From contig RPFO01000089.1 in the NCBI GenBank assembly GCA_009746045.1, positions 677,958 through 741,957 on the forward strand: a stretch of 64,000 nucleotides of DNA. The letters are read 5' to 3'. The DNA is from Mesostigma viride (lineage: Eukaryota; Streptophyta; Mesostigmatophyceae; Mesostigmatales; Mesostigmataceae). The number at the start of each line of letters is the position of its first letter. The first letter of the stretch is position 1. Shown here one piece after another: positions 51,893 through 64,000 of this stretch. The translations under genes and the position numbers were made by a program. Below the pieces are notes generated by a model. The model did not search any database. It was not told where the DNA came from and worked only from the letters and a program-made list of their open reading frames with translations.

Positions 51893-54800
51893 CCAAAACA
51901 ACCGGAATCACTGACCACCAATCCGCGCGAAGCAACCAACGAGCGAGCGAAGCGAGCGAGCGGCCGCGCCAGCGGCCTGCGCGCAGCGCACAGCGAGCGC
52001 AGCGAGCTGTGCGCTGCGCGCGGCGAGCGAGCGAAGCGAGCGAGCACCGTACTGCGAGCGAGCGAAGCGAGCGAGCACCGTACTGCGCACCTGAATCCGC
52101 GAGCGAAGCGAGCACCGTACTATTCCGGCAGAGGGCAGCGGGCAGCGTACTGCGCACCAATCCGCGAGCGAAGCGAGCACCGTACTATTCCAGCGGGCAG
52201 CGGGCAGCGGGCAGCGAGCAGCGGGAAGCGGGCAGAGGGCAGCGGGCAGCGGGCAGCGGGCAGCGGGCTGCGGGCTGCGGGCTGCGGGCAGCGGGGCGAA
52301 GTACTGCCAAAAAAAGGGACCCTGTTTTGGGCTGGGCGGAGCCAGCGGGTTACTCTAGTCCTATTTATTAATTTAGCAATGTAGTAGTCATCCCGCACTA
52401 TTCAGGGCATCGCAACTTCCCCGCCAATCCAAAACAACCGGAATCACTGACCACCAATCCCAGCGAGCGAGCGAAGCGAGCGAGCACTGTACTGCGCACC
52501 AATCCGCGAGCGAAGCGAGCACCGTACTATTCCAGCGGGCAGCGGGCAGCGTACTGCGCACCAATCCGCGAGCGAAGCGAGCACCGTACTATTCCAGCGG
52601 GCAGCGGGCAGCGGGCAGCGGGCAGCGGGCAGCGGGCAGCGGGCAGCGGGCAGCGGGCAGCGAGCAGCGGGCTGCGGGCTGCGGGCAGCGGGCAGCGGGG
52701 CGAAGTACTGCCAAAAAAAGGGACCCTGTTTTGGGCTGGGCGGAGCCAGCGGGTTACTCTAGTCCTATTTATTAATTTAGCAATGTAGTAGTCATCCCGC
52801 ATTATCCAAGGCATCGCGGAGTACCCCGCCAATCCAAAACAACCGGAATCACTAACCACCAATCCCAGCAAGCGAGCGAAGCGAGCGAGCACCGTACTGC
52901 GCACCAATCCGCGAGCGAAGCGAGCACCGTACTATTCCAGCGGGCAGCGGGCAGCGTACTGCGCGCCAATCCGCCAGCGAAGCGAGCACCGTACTATTCC
53001 AGCGGGCAGCGGGCAGCGTACTGCGCACCAATCTGCGAGCGAAGCGAGCACCGTATATTCCAGCGGGCAGCGGGCAGCGGGCAGCGGGCAGCGGGCAGCG
53101 GGCAGAGGGCAGCGGGCAGCGGGCAACGGGCAGCGCGCTGCGAGCTGCGGGCCGCCAGCGGGCAGCGGGGCGAAGTACTGCCAAAAAAAGGGACCCTGTT
53201 TTGGGCTGGGCGAAGCCAGCGGGTGACACTAGTCTATATTACTAATTTAGCAATGTCACAGTATCCCGCAGTATCCAAGGCATCGCGGAGTACCCCACCA
53301 ATCCAAAACAACCGGAATCACTGACCACCAATCCGCGCGAAGCAACCAATTAACGAGCGAGCGAAGCGAGCGAGCACCGTACTGCGAGCGAGCGAAGCGA
53401 GCGAGCACCGTACTGCGCACCTGAATCCGCGAGCGAAGCGAGCACCGTACTATTCCGGCAGAGGGCAGCGGGCAGCGTACTGCGCACCAATCCGCGAGCG
53501 AAGCGAGCACCGTACTATTCCAGCGGGCAGCGGGCAGCGGGCAGCGGGCAGCGGGCAGCGGGCTGCGGGCTGCGGGCAGCGGGCAGCGGGCAGCGGGCTG
53601 CGGGCTGCGGGCTGCGGGCAGCGGGGCGAAGTACTGCCAAAAAAAGGGACCCTGTTTTGGGCTGGGCGGAGCCAGCGGGTTACTCTAGTCCTATTTATTA
53701 ATTTAGCAATGTAGTAGTCATCCCGCACTATTCAGGGCATCGCAACTTCCCCGCCAATCCAAAACAACCGGAATCACTGACCACCAATCCCAGCGAGCGA
53801 GCGAAGCGAGCGAGCACTGTACTGCGCACCAATCCGCGAGCGAAGCGAGCACCGTACTATTCCAGCGGGCAGCGGGCAGCGTACTGCGCACCAATCCGCG
53901 AGCGAAGCGAGCACCGTACTATTCCAGCGGGCAGCGGGCAGCGGGCAGCGGGCAGCGGGCAGCGGGCAGCGGGCAGCGGGCAGCGGGCAGCGGGCAGCGA
54001 GCAGCGGGCTGCGGGCTGCGGGCTGCGGGCAGCGGGGCGAAGTACTGCCAAAAAAAGGGACCCTGTTTTGGGCTGGGCGGAGCCAGCGGGTTACTCTAGT
54101 CCTATTTAATAATTTAGCAATGTAGTAGTCATCCCGCATTATCCAAGGCATCGCGGAGTACCCCGCCAATCCAAAACAACCGGAATCACTAACCACCAAT
54201 CCCAGCAAGCGAGCGAAGCGAGCGAGCACCGTACTGCGCACCAACCCGCGAGCGAAGCGAGCACCGTACTATTCCAGCGGGCAGCGGGCAGCGTACTGCG
54301 CGCCAACCCGCCAGCGAAGCGAGCACCGTACTATTCCAGCGGGCAGCGGGCAGCGTACTGCGCACCAATCTGCGAGCGAAGCGAGCACCGTATATTCCAG
54401 CGGGCAGCGGGCAGCGGGCAGCGGGCAGCGGGCAGCGGGCAGAGGGCAGCGGGCAGCGGGCAACGGGCAGCGCGCTGCGAGCTGCGGGCCGCCAGCGGGC
54501 AGCGGGGCGAAGTACTGCCAAAAAAAGGGACCCTGTTTTGGGCTGGGCGAAGCCAGCGGGTGACACTAGTCTATATTACTAATTTAGCAATGTCACAGTA
54601 TCCCGCAGTATCCAAGGCATCGCGGAGTACCCCACCAATCCAAAACAACCGGAATCACTGACCACCAATCCGCGCGAAGCAACCAATTAACGAGCGAGCG
54701 AAGCGAGCGAGCACCGTACTGCGAGCGAGCGAAGCGAGCGAGCACCGTACTGCGCACCTGAATCCGCGAGCGAAGCGAGCACCGTACTATTCCGGCAGAG

Positions 54801-57800
54801 GGCAGCGGGCAGCGTACTGCGCACCAATCCGCGAGCGAAGCGAGCACCGTACTATTCCAGCGGGCAGCGGGCAGCGGGCAGCGGGCAGCGGGCAGCGGGC
54901 TGCGGGCAGCGGGCAGCGGGCAGCGGGCAGCGGGCTGCGGGCTGCGGGCTGCGGGCAGCGGGGCGAAGTACTGCCAAAAAAAGGGACCCTGTTTTGGGCT
55001 GGGCGGAGCCAGCGGGTTACTCTAGTCCTATTTATTAATTTAGCAATGTAGTAGTCATCCCGCATTATCCAAGGCATCGCGGAGTACCCCGCCAATCCAA
55101 AACAACCGGAATCACTAACCACCAATCCCAGCAAGCGAGCGAAGCGAGCGAGCACCGTACTGCGCACCAATCCGCGAGCGAAGCGAGCACCGTACTATTC
55201 CAGCGGGCAGCGGGCAGCGTACTGCGCGCCAATCCGCCAGCGAAGCGAGCACCGTACTATTCCAGCGGGCAGCGGGCAGCGTACTGCGCACCAATCTGCG
55301 AGCGAAGCGAGCACCGTATATTCCAGCGGGCAGCGGGCAGCGGGCAGCGGGCAGCGGGCAGCGGGCAGCGGGCAGAGGGCAGAGGGCAGCGGGCAGCGGG
55401 CAACGGGCAGCGCGCTGCGGGCTGCGGGCTGCCAGCGGGCAGCGGGGCGAAGTACTGCCAAAAAAAGGGACCCTGTTTTGGGCTGGGCGAAGCCAGCGGG
55501 TGACACTAGTCTATATTACTAATTTAGCAATGTCACAGTATCCCGCAGTATCCAAGGCATCGCGGAGTACCCCGCCAATCCAAAACAACCGGAATCACTG
55601 ACCACCAATCCGCGCGAAGCAACCAATTAACGAGCGAGCGAAGCGAGCGAGCACCGTACTGCGAGCGAGCGAAGCGAGCGAGCACCGTACTGCGCACCTG
55701 AATCCGCGAGCGAAGCGAGCACCGTACTATTCCAGCGGGCAGCGGGCAGCGTACTGCGCACCAATCCGCGAGCGAAGCGAGCACCGTACTATTCCAGCGG
55801 GCAGCGGGCAGCGGGCAGCGGGCAGCGGGCAGCGGGCAGCGGGCAGCGGGCAGCGGGCAGCGGGTAGCGGGCTGCGGGCTGCGGGCTGCGGGCAGCGGGG
55901 CGAAGTACTGCCAAAAAAAGGGACCCTGTTTTGGGCTGGGCGGAGCCAGCGGGTTACTCTAGTCCTATTTATTAATTTAGCAATGTAGTAGTCATCCCGC
56001 ACTATTCAGGGCATCGCAACTTCCCCGCCAATCCAAAACAACCGGAATCACTAACCACCAATCCCAGCGAGCGAGCGAAGCGAGCGAGCACCGTACTGCG
56101 CACCAATCCGCGAGCGAAGCGAGCACCGTACTATTCCAGCGGGCAGCGGGCAGCGTACTGCGCACCAATCCGCGAGCGAAGCGAGCACCGTACTATTCCA
56201 GCGGGCAGCGGGCAGCGTACTGCGCACCAATCTGCGAGCGAAGCGAGCACCGTATATTCCAGCGGGCAGCGGGCAGCGTACTGCGCGCCAATCCGCGAGC
56301 GAAGCGAGCACCGTACTATTCCAGCGGGCAGCGGGCAGCGTACTGCGCACCAATCTGCGAGCGAAGCGAGCACCGTATATTCCAGCGGGCAGCGGGCAGC
56401 GGGCAGCGGGCAGCGGGCAGCGGGCAGCGGGCAGAGGGCAGAGGGCAGCGGGCAGCGGGCAACGGGCAGCGCGCTGCGGGCTGCGGGCTGCCAGCGGGCA
56501 GCGGGGCGAAGTACTGCCAAAAAAAGGGACCCTGTTTTGGGCTGGGCGAAGCCAGCGGGTGACACTAGTCTATATTACTAATTTAGCAATGTCACAGTAT
56601 CCCGCAGTATCCAAGGCATCGCGGAGTACCCCGCCAATCCAAAACAACCGGAATCACTGACCACCAATCCGCGCGAAGCAACCAATTAACGAGCGAGCGA
56701 AGCGAGCGAGCACCGTACTGCGAGCGAGCGAAGCGAGCGAGCACCGTACTGCGCACCTCAATCCGCGAGCGAAGCGAGCACCGTACTATTCCAGCGGGCA
56801 GCGGGCAGCGTACTGCGCACCAATCCGCGAGCGAAGCGAGCACCGTACTATTCCAGCGGGCAGCGGGCAGCGGGCAGCGGGCAGCGGGCAGCGGGCAGCG
56901 GGTAGCGGGCTGCGGGCTGCGGGCTGCGGGCAGCGGGGCGAAGTACTGCCAAAAAAAGGGACCCTGTTTTGGGCTGGGCGGAGCCAGCGGGTTACTCTAG
57001 TCCTATTTATTAATTTAGCAATGTAGTAGTCATCCCGCACTATTCAGGGCATCGCAACTTCCCCGCCAATCCAAAACAACCGGAATCACTAACCACCAAT
57101 CCCAGCGAGCGAGCGAAGCGAGCGAGCACCGTACTGCGCACCAATCCGCGAGCGAAGCGAGCACCGTACTATTCCAGCGGGCAGCGGGCAGCGTACTGCG
57201 CACCAATCCGCGAGCGAAGCGAGCACCGTACTATTCCAGCGGGCAGCGGGCAGCGTACTGCGCACCAATCTGCGAGCGAAGCGAGCACCGTATATTCCAG
57301 CGGGCAGCGGGCAGCGTACTGCGCGCCAATCCGCGAGCGAAGCGAGCACCGTACTATTCCAGCGGGCAGCGGGCAGCGTACTGCGCACCAATCTGCGAGC
57401 GAAGCGAGCACCGTATATTCCAGCGGGCAGCGGGCAGCGGGCAGCGGGCAGCGGGCAGCGGGCAGAGGGCAGCGGGCAACGGGCAACGGGCAGCGCGCTG
57501 CGAGCTGCGGGCAGCGGGCAGCGGGGCGAAGTACTGCCAAAAAAAGGGACCCTGTTTTGGGCTGGGCGAAGCCAGCGGGTGACACTAGTCTATATTACTA
57601 ATTTAGCAATGTCACAGTATCCCGCAGTATCCAAGGCATCGCGGAGTACCCCACCAATCCAAAACAACCGGAATCACTGACCACCAATCCGCGCGAAGCA
57701 ACCAATTAACGAGCGAGCGAAGCGAGCGAGCACCGTACTGCGAGCGAGCGAAGCGAGCGAGCACCGTACTGCGCACCTGAATCCGCGAGCGAAGCGAGCA

Positions 57801-59483
57801 CCGTACTATTCCGGCAGAGGGCAGCGGGCAGCGTACTGCGCACCAATCCGCGAGCGAAGCGAGCACCGTACTATTCCAGCGGGCAGCGGGCAGCGGGCAG
57901 CGGGCAGCGGGCTGCGGGCTGCGGGCTGCGGGCAGCGGGCAGCGGGCAGCGGGCTGCGGGCTGCGGGCTGCGGGCAGCGGGGCGAAGTACTGCCAAAAAA
58001 AGGGACCCTGTTTTGGGCTGGGCGGAGCCAGCGGGTTACTCTAGTCCTATTTATTAATTTAGCAATGTAGTAGTCATCCCGCATTATCCAAGGCATCGCG
58101 GAGTACCCCGCCAATCCAAAACAACCGGAATCACTAACCACCAATCCCAGCAAGCGAGCGAAGCGAGCGAGCACCGTACTGCGCACCAATCCGCGAGCGA
58201 AGCGAGCACCGTACTATTCCAGCGGGCAGCGGGCAGCGTACTGCGCGCCAATCCGCCAGCGAAGCGAGCACCGTACTATTCCAGCGGGCAGCGGGCAGCG
58301 TACTGCGCACCAATCTGCGAGCGAAGCGAGCACCGTATATTCCAGCGGGCAGCGGGCAGCGGGCAGCGGGCAGCGGGCAGCGGGCAGCGGGCAGAGGGCA
58401 GAGGGCAGCGGGCAGCGGGCAACGGGCAGCGCGCTGCGGGCTGCGGGCAGCGGGCAGCGGGGCGAAGTACTGCCAAAAAAAGGGACCCTGTTTTGGGCTG
58501 GGCGAAGCCAGCGGGTGACACTAGTCTATATTACTAATTTAGCAATGTCACAGTATCCCGCAGTATCCAAGGCATCGCGGAGTACCCCACCAATCCAAAA
58601 CAACCGGAATCACTGACCACCAATCCGCGCGAAGCAACCAATTAACGAGGGAGCGAAGCGAGCGAGCACCGTACTGCGAGCGAGCGAAGCGAGCGAGCAC
58701 CGTACTGCGCACCTGAATCCGCGAGCGAAGCGAGCACCGTACTATTCCAGCGGGCAGCGGGCAGCGTACTGCGCACCAATCCGCGAGCGAAGCGAGCACC
58801 GTACTATTCCAGCGGGCAGCGGGCAGCGGGCAGCGGGTAGCGGGCTGCGGGCTGCGGGCTGCGGGCAGCGGGGCGAAGTACTGCCAAAAAAAGGGACCCT
58901 GTTTTGGGCTGGGCGGAGCCAGCGGGTTACTCTAGTCCTATTTATTAATTTAGCAATGTAGTAGTCATCCCGCACTATTCAGGGCATCGCAACTTCCCCG
59001 CCAATCCAAAACAACCGGAATCACTAACCACCAATCCCAGCGAGCGAGCGAAGCGAGCGAGCACCGTACTGCGCACCAATCCGCGAGCGAAGCGAGCACC
59101 GTACTATTCCAGCGGGCAGCGGGCAGCGTACTGCGCACCAATCCGCGAGCGAAGCGAGCACCGTACTATTCCAGCGGGCAGCGGGCAGCGTACTGCGCAC
59201 CAATCTGCGAGCGAAGCGAGCACCGTATATTCCAGCGGGCAGCGGGCAGCGTACTGCGCACCAATCCGCGAGCGAAGCGAGCACCGTACTATTCCAGCGG
59301 GCAGCGGGCAGCGTACTGCGCACCAATCCGCCTGCGAAGTGAGCACCGTACTGTTCCCCTCTCCGGAGCGCAGTGAAGGACCACGTACTACGCAGTGAGC
59401 GGGCAGCCGGCGAGCGGGCAGGCCCTGAACCGCCCCAAAGTGCTTTTTTTGGCTGGGCGAAGCCAGCGGGTGACACTAGTCTA
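51893..59483. repeat. Two-type higher-order satellite array (16 units)
   Basis: Each unit has a GGGCAGC heptamer run, the core GTACTGCCAAAAAAAGGGAC, a spacer with CCAATCCAAAACAACCGGAA, and GCGAGCGAAGCGAGC blocks with GCACCGTACTATTCC. Type A reads GGCGGAGCCAGCGGGTTACT after the core; type B reads GGCGAAGCCAGCGGGTGACA. Cores begin at about 52301, 52705, 53175, 53631, 54042, 54512, 54968, 55452, 55905, 56511, 56943, 57531, 57987, 58467 and 58878, with a degenerate one near 59440. The order is A A B, A A B, then A B five times. Unit length varies from about 404 to 606 bp with the heptamer and CACCGTACT block numbers. No gene lies within; the long frames are repeat artefacts. Confidence 0.95.
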
Positions 59484-59536
59484 CTCGAATTCAGCATGGT
59501 GTAAAATATCTTTTTTTTTTCCACCCCCCCTGGCGG
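59484..59536. mobile_element. Solo right end of the hAT-like element
   Basis: CTACTCGAATTCAGCATGGT, then T runs and CCACCCCCCCTGGC, matches the right end of the 3649-4295 element (CTACTCGAATCCAGCATGAT, CCACCCCCCCTGGC). It joins directly to the last satellite unit. No left end is present nearby. Confidence 0.6.
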
Positions 59537-61451
59537 CGCGAAGAAAAATTTTGTGGAGCTAATATTAACTCCTCCCGCCGGTCAGGCGCCTGGTTTTAGG
59601 AAAGGAGTGTGCTCTGGTGATCCCGCTAGCTCGGTCAGGCGTTTGATTTTAAGTGCAGGAGTCCGCTTTGGCCCTGCTGTACTTACAACTTACGCTGAGA
59701 ACTTACCAAGTATTGGTTGATTCTAGGAAGACGTATCAACTTTAAGGCAGGCGTCAGGTTGTTGTTGTTGATTCTGACACCGGACCTGGCGTCAGGCAAC
59801 AGGCATCGAATTTCCGCCGGCTTGACGTCATTCTTTAGTTGCAGACCACCGTTGCACCAAGAACCAGCCTGAAGCCGGAGCACTGCAGTACAAAATCATA
59901 AAAAATTCTTCTACTTGGAGAATATGCGAATACCATCGCTTACTAAGAGCTTCTACTAAGAGATTCTACAAAAAGTGCCACGTGTCGTACAAGCCACGTA
60001 GCACGTAGCACACTCCCAACTCCCAAGTCGGTCCGGCGCAGCCTTTTGACTGACAGAGTGCACTCCACCACGTCTTTTCACTTTGGCTGGCGCCGGGCGG
60101 CGCGGTAGGCCAAACTCTGGAGTACGCTCATGTACGATTTTGGGGGGGGATGTCCCCCCTCATCCTGGTACACCTCCCCCCACGTTTAAGATTGGGATCC
60201 GACCAATCCAGGGCTCATGATCTTAAAGAATCTCACTACTGTGATTCGATTCTACTAAGTTCTACTACATTTTACTACAATTATACTACTAGTAGAGGTC
60301 ACATCCAGGGGCTCATGATCTTAAACCTGAGAATCTTAAACGTGTGGGGGGGGTGTACAGTACAATTATATTTATATGTATGGTAGTTGGGCAAAGTATG
60401 AGCTCTTGAGAAGTTTGAACAGTGATAGACTGCCTACACCGCCCGCATTGGTAGTTTTAATTTTTCGGGGAAATGGGTATATTTTTATTAGCCAATTATT
60501 ATTATTGGTAGTTTTAATTCAGTTCAGCCAAAAGGCCCTTCGGAATTTAGGCGCCTCTCACGCTTGAGCGCCCGGAACCTGTTTTTTTGTCGGATCCGTC
60601 CCGGCCTGTCCCAGGTTTTTTTGGTGCTTGGGACAAGCACCATTTCCGTAGCCTAATTCCAATCCTATTCGCGTCCAGTTTCTTAACTTGTGATCGTGAA
60701 GTTTCGGCACGCACGGGAAAAAATATGTCCAGCTGAACAAAAAAATACTACATCGGATTCGAAACTATGTACTAGGTACGGTACATTGGTCAGGACGCAC
60801 GACTTTCGTTCAGCACACGTTCAGAGCAGCACTATTTACCTTTTCCCGGCCTGTCCCAACGAAAAAACGTGGGACAGGCCGGGACAAGCTTGAGCCTTGC
60901 CCAGCCAAACCGCAGGGCGCCGCGCCGAACCAATTGGAATTTAGGTTCGCGCCGAGGTCAAGCGTGAGAGCCCCGAGCCAGAAAACGACCGGTTTTGGCC
61001 GAGCGTGAGAGGGAACTTTGGGACAGAGGCCGTACCCCTGAAAAAATCAGTTTCGGAACCGAGCGTAGACATTAGCGTTTTATTGGTTGAAAGTGCTACC
61101 GTGTCCGCCCAATTAATTAATTATTAGTTTGTTTGTTTGGTTACCGAACAACCGTTAAACCGGCTGCGAAATTTAATAATTCTTTGTTTGTTTTGTATAA
61201 CCCAGCCGGATGCACTGCTCTTACGGCTAGTAAAAGCACATTTTTCAGCCAGAGATTTAATATTTCTTTGTTTTTTACCGCAAAAGAAGCGCTCTTGGCA
61301 GTCAAACAATTTATTTACACTTTCTTTATTTGTTTGGTAGTTTCAAAAACTACAGGTCAGTACACTCGGGAATTAGTTAATTAAAATTCTTTTGTTTTTT
61401 TTATCGTTTGCAGCTGGCCGGCGCCCAGCCTCATAATTATTTCCGGTGAAT
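59537..61451. other. Non-coding DNA with short repeats
   Basis: GGCTCATGATCTTAAA occurs at about 60209 and 60315. ATTCTACTAAG-type repeats lie near 60245-60290, and TTAATTAATTAATTA at 61110 and 61376. The inverted-repeat element at 60598-60885 lies inside. No gene with a recognisable motif is seen. Confidence 0.4.
60598..60885. mobile_element. MITE-like element with GTCCCGGCCTGTCCCA ends
   Basis: GTCCCGGCCTGTCCCA (60598-60613) and its exact reverse complement (60870-60885) bound 288 bp. A third copy (TCCCGGCCTGTCCCA, about 60844-60858) forms a hairpin with the right end. Outside, CTCTCACGCTTGA (about 60555-60567) and TCAAGCGTGAGAG (about 60958-60970) form a second, larger inverted pair. No target duplication was found. 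Confidence 0.5.
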
Positions 61452-62986
61452 CGGATTTCTCTGAAAATAGTTTATTAAACAGCATGCGGGAAAGAAAGGG
61501 CCGCCACAACCTTGTGGCTGTACATGCAGAAAGGCTTGTTAGACGAATGGGGACGGCTTGTTGTTTACCGGGGAATCCTACTGGCAACTAGCTTTGCCTT
61601 TTGTAAGTCAGGCGCCGTTTGTTTGAACGGCCGGCCATGTGTTGAATGCTGACGGAAGTTGCGTCAAAAAGCTGTAATAAAATCTGATGTAACCAGCACT
61701 CACCAATTGATTGGTGTGCTGCTTGGTTGGGTAGTGTGTTCAGGGTTGCATTCGAAGAGTACACATGGCCTGACAGCTCAGACGTGTGACAGATGAGCTG
61801 GCTGGCTGAATTATTAAATTGTCAGCGTTAGGATATTTCTGGTTTTGCCGTTTTCCATTTTGACGGTAGGCTTGATAAGCATGGTCGGCGGGTTGTGACC
61901 CGTAATTGTTTCTTTGAATGTGCTCACTGAAGCAGTATGCGCGGCCTCGCTGCTATGGCGGCGGGGCTAAAGAAAATTAGGCAAAGACCCCGTCCTTGCC
62001 TGCTATGAAGTCGCGGGCTTTGCGACTTCACGGCAGGTAGGGGCGGTTTGAACGGAACGGAAATTTCGCGTTACCAATGTGCCAAGTGGTTCTGGTTGGC
62101 ACCTTGCTGGGCAGCGTCTCGGTGGTCATAGAAAGTGGGCTGGGCGCCCCGCCCCGGCTGCTGGTAATTCCAGCAGCGGAGCCAATCATGTCGACTAAGA
62201 AGTCCGCAGCTGATGCGGAAACTGTGCGAAGGTCAATAGATTAATTTGGATTCCATGAGACTGCGCTGGTAGTCAGTCAGCGGCCCACCGCCTAGGGCGC
62301 TGCATGGCGCTGCCTTCGGCTTGGTGCGCGGCCCTTTTTTGTTATGGGCCAGCGAGGGATATAAGGGTGACGCGCGGCCGGCTAATTTCTTGCGTTCCGG
62401 AAGAAAATATATTTGCAAAATTCCCACAAAAGGAACCGAGTATCGGAAAGGCGTCTCGGCTGACAGTGGCAGTGTCTGGCCTTGTCGTCTCTCCCTGCTC
62501 AGCACCCGGCAGGTAGCGGTTCAAACCCTGGTGGCGTCGGAATGCGAATTTTCTGGGTTTTTATCCGGAATAATATTTTGCTGAGGCGGCTCCGCGGATT
62601 CGCTAACCTTTTATTGTCGGGCCCCTTAGGGGGTTATTATAGCCTTGTGCGGGCTGAGTCGCCATGAAGGAGATGTTGCGACACGCCCCACTTTGTGGTC
62701 TTTTATGGAAGCGGCTACCCTCGAGGCTGCTCGGAAGAGGGGGGGGGTCTTCTCCTTTTCTTTGTTCACTGTTATTGGGGCAACAGTGATCCTATCAAGT
62801 TTTGTTTCCTGAGCGGCGACAGTGCGGGGGAGGAGGGTAATGGCGCCAGGGACTGGGGTGGATCGGGGGGCTCTTGCTCCTGCATGCGAGGGAGACGAGA
62901 TGACTACTTAAACCTGCCTTTGGCAGGGGCTCTACTCATTGTTTTCAATCAAATGCTGGTTTTCTTGGGAGCTCAAGTGTCATAAT
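61452..62986 (-). repeat. LTR-like tandem unit 1 (with about 0.95 kb extra DNA)
   Basis: It starts CGGATTTCTCTGAAAATAG and ends GGGAGCTCAAGTGTCATAAT. 61452-61914 and about 62866-62986 match unit 2 almost perfectly. The middle (61915-62865) is absent from unit 2. It is related in order and sequence to the block at 31308-32058 upstream of the Ty3 gag, which gives the likely strand. Confidence 0.7.
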
Positions 62987-63588
62987 CGGATTTCTCTGAA
63001 AATAGTTTATTAAACAGCATGCGGGAAAGAAAGGGCCGCCACAACCTTGTGGCTGTACATGCAGAAAGGCTTGTTAGACGAATGGGGACGGCTTGTTGTT
63101 TACCGGGGAATCCTACTGGCAACTAGCTTTGCCTTTTGTAAGTCAGGCGCCGTTTGTTTGAACGGCCGGCCATGTGTTGAATGCTGACGGAAGTTGCGTC
63201 AAAAAGCTGTAATAAAATCTGATGTAACCAGCACTCACCAATTGATTGGTGTGCTGCTTGGTTGGGTAGTGTGTTCAGGGTTGCATTCGAAGAGTACACA
63301 TGGCCTGACAGCTCAGACGTGTGACAGATGAGCTGGCTGGCTGAATTATTAAATTGTCAGCGTTAGGATATTTCTGGTTTTGCCGTTTTCCATTTTGACG
63401 GTAGGCTTGATAAGCATGGTCGGCGGGTTGTGACCCGTAATTGTTTCTTCCCACCCATCCCACCCTTGGGGGCTCTTGCTCCTGCATGCGAGGGAGACGA
63501 GATGACTACTTAAACCTGCCTTTGGCAGGGGCTCTACTCATTGTTTTCAATCAAATGCTGGTTTTCTTGGGAGCTCAAGTGTCATAAT
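62987..63588 (-). repeat. LTR-like tandem unit 2 (602 bp)
   Basis: It is head-to-tail with unit 1 and nearly identical over about 580 bp. In place of the 0.95-kb middle it has about 19 bp (CCCACCCATCCCACCC). Adjacent LTRs without internal DNA can arise by unequal recombination between elements or from LTR circle junctions. Confidence 0.75.
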
Positions 63589-64000
63589 CGGGGTTCTTTG
63601 AACGGAGTTTCTTCTATACGTGAATGCGGGAACAAGAGGCCGCTGGATGAGCGGCTTATAGGTCGTAGTGTTTACTCGTAGCTGTTTGGCTAGAGCTTTT
63701 GTGATTAGTAGATGCAATATAGTGCATGGTTGAAAAATGAATTAAATAAAATGTGCGTTCCGCGCTTGGGTTGATTATACCCGGGCGGAACGGGGCGTGA
63801 GGTGCAGTGCCCCTGAAAAGAACAACCTACGCATTATTTAATACTAGCCGTGCAGATTCGGGATATTCTACCCCGGTCTGTACGGTTAGCGTCTTACTAG
63901 CATCCACTAAACATAAGGGTTTAATGACGTCAGTTAGCTAGGGATAAGGGAGGTTTTGCGACTAAAAGCCGCTCTGGCTGGTTTTGTCGGCCTCTTTCTT
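63589..64000 (-). repeat. LTR-like tandem unit 3 (diverged, cut by window end)
   Basis: CGGGGTTCTTTGAACGGAG, then GAATGCGGGAACAAGAGGCCG, aligns with the start of units 1 and 2 (CGGATTTCTCTGAAAATAG, GCATGCGGGAAAGAAAGGGC) at lower identity. It continues beyond the window. Confidence 0.5.

Noticed and set aside
51893..59483. CRISPR array
   Set aside because: The repeats are long, variable and themselves tandem, without unique spacers of constant length. The region is eukaryotic satellite DNA.
51893..59524. Dozens of minus-strand ORFs in the satellite (for example with LASLADWCAVRCPLPAG)
   Set aside because: They repeat with the satellite units and depend on the heptamer run. No independent coding evidence.

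Overview
The window looks like eukaryotic nuclear DNA from a repeat-rich genome. A green alga, perhaps a prasinophyte, is the best guess. The reasons are a single-exon GT29 sialyltransferase-like gene with a TGTAA motif downstream, diverged LTR retrotransposons of both Ty1/copia and Ty3/gypsy type, and DNA transposons nested inside them. The species cannot be proven from the sequence. Only one gene (952-1971) looks like an ordinary host gene. Nearly everything else is mobile or satellite DNA.

Layout. 1-207 is the tail of a copia-type reverse transcriptase (RT) fragment. 952-1971 is the sialyltransferase-like gene. 2.0-11.6 kb is decayed non-coding and retroelement DNA, with a hAT-like element (3649-4295) and an LTR-like block (4522-5235). 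11.6-12.5 kb (minus) is an AT-hook segment read in frame into a copia RNase H domain. 13.0-32.1 kb (minus) is one Ty3/gypsy element (gag, protease, RT, RNase H, integrase) split by at least three insertions. Two of these lie at TTAA sites (right end at 13022; 14210-16489). The third is a 10.4 kb block at the gag/protease junction (about 19.1-29.5 kb). That block holds two divergent genes: a PHD-finger-like protein with polyQ and 14-residue repeats, and a DUF7869-type DDE-like protein. A cluster of palindromes lies between them. 32.9-34.5 kb is a second, truncated Ty3 copy on the plus strand.

34760-51456 is a complete LTR retrotransposon with about 645-bp LTRs ending AGTTAG...CTAACT and a 5-bp target duplication (ATAAT). 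Its coding order reads gag, integrase, protease, RT, RNase H. This is not the textbook Ty1/copia or Ty3 order, and its RT has LHGDD instead of YVDD. A 7.6 kb terminal-inverted-repeat element is inserted inside the protease. Just after the pol stop lies a 550-bp miniature element (49257-49806): two identical, perfectly palindromic 206-bp repeats flank 138 bp of tRNA-like sequence, with its own GGCCT duplication and the same AGTTAG/CTAACT ends.

51.9-59.5 kb is a satellite with two alternating unit types, built on a GGGCAGC minisatellite and a conserved core also found once at 20.3 kb. 59.5-61.45 kb is non-coding with a small inverted-repeat element. 61.45 kb to the end is a head-to-tail series of LTR-like units related to the block upstream of the Ty3 gag.

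The strongest candidates for something undescribed are the palindromic-LTR miniature element with its tRNA-like interior, the retrotransposon with protease after integrase, and the two-gene DUF7869/PHD element with its palindromic intergenic region. Many breaks in otherwise conserved coding regions are single-base losses in short homopolymers, so some may be assembly errors and not decay.
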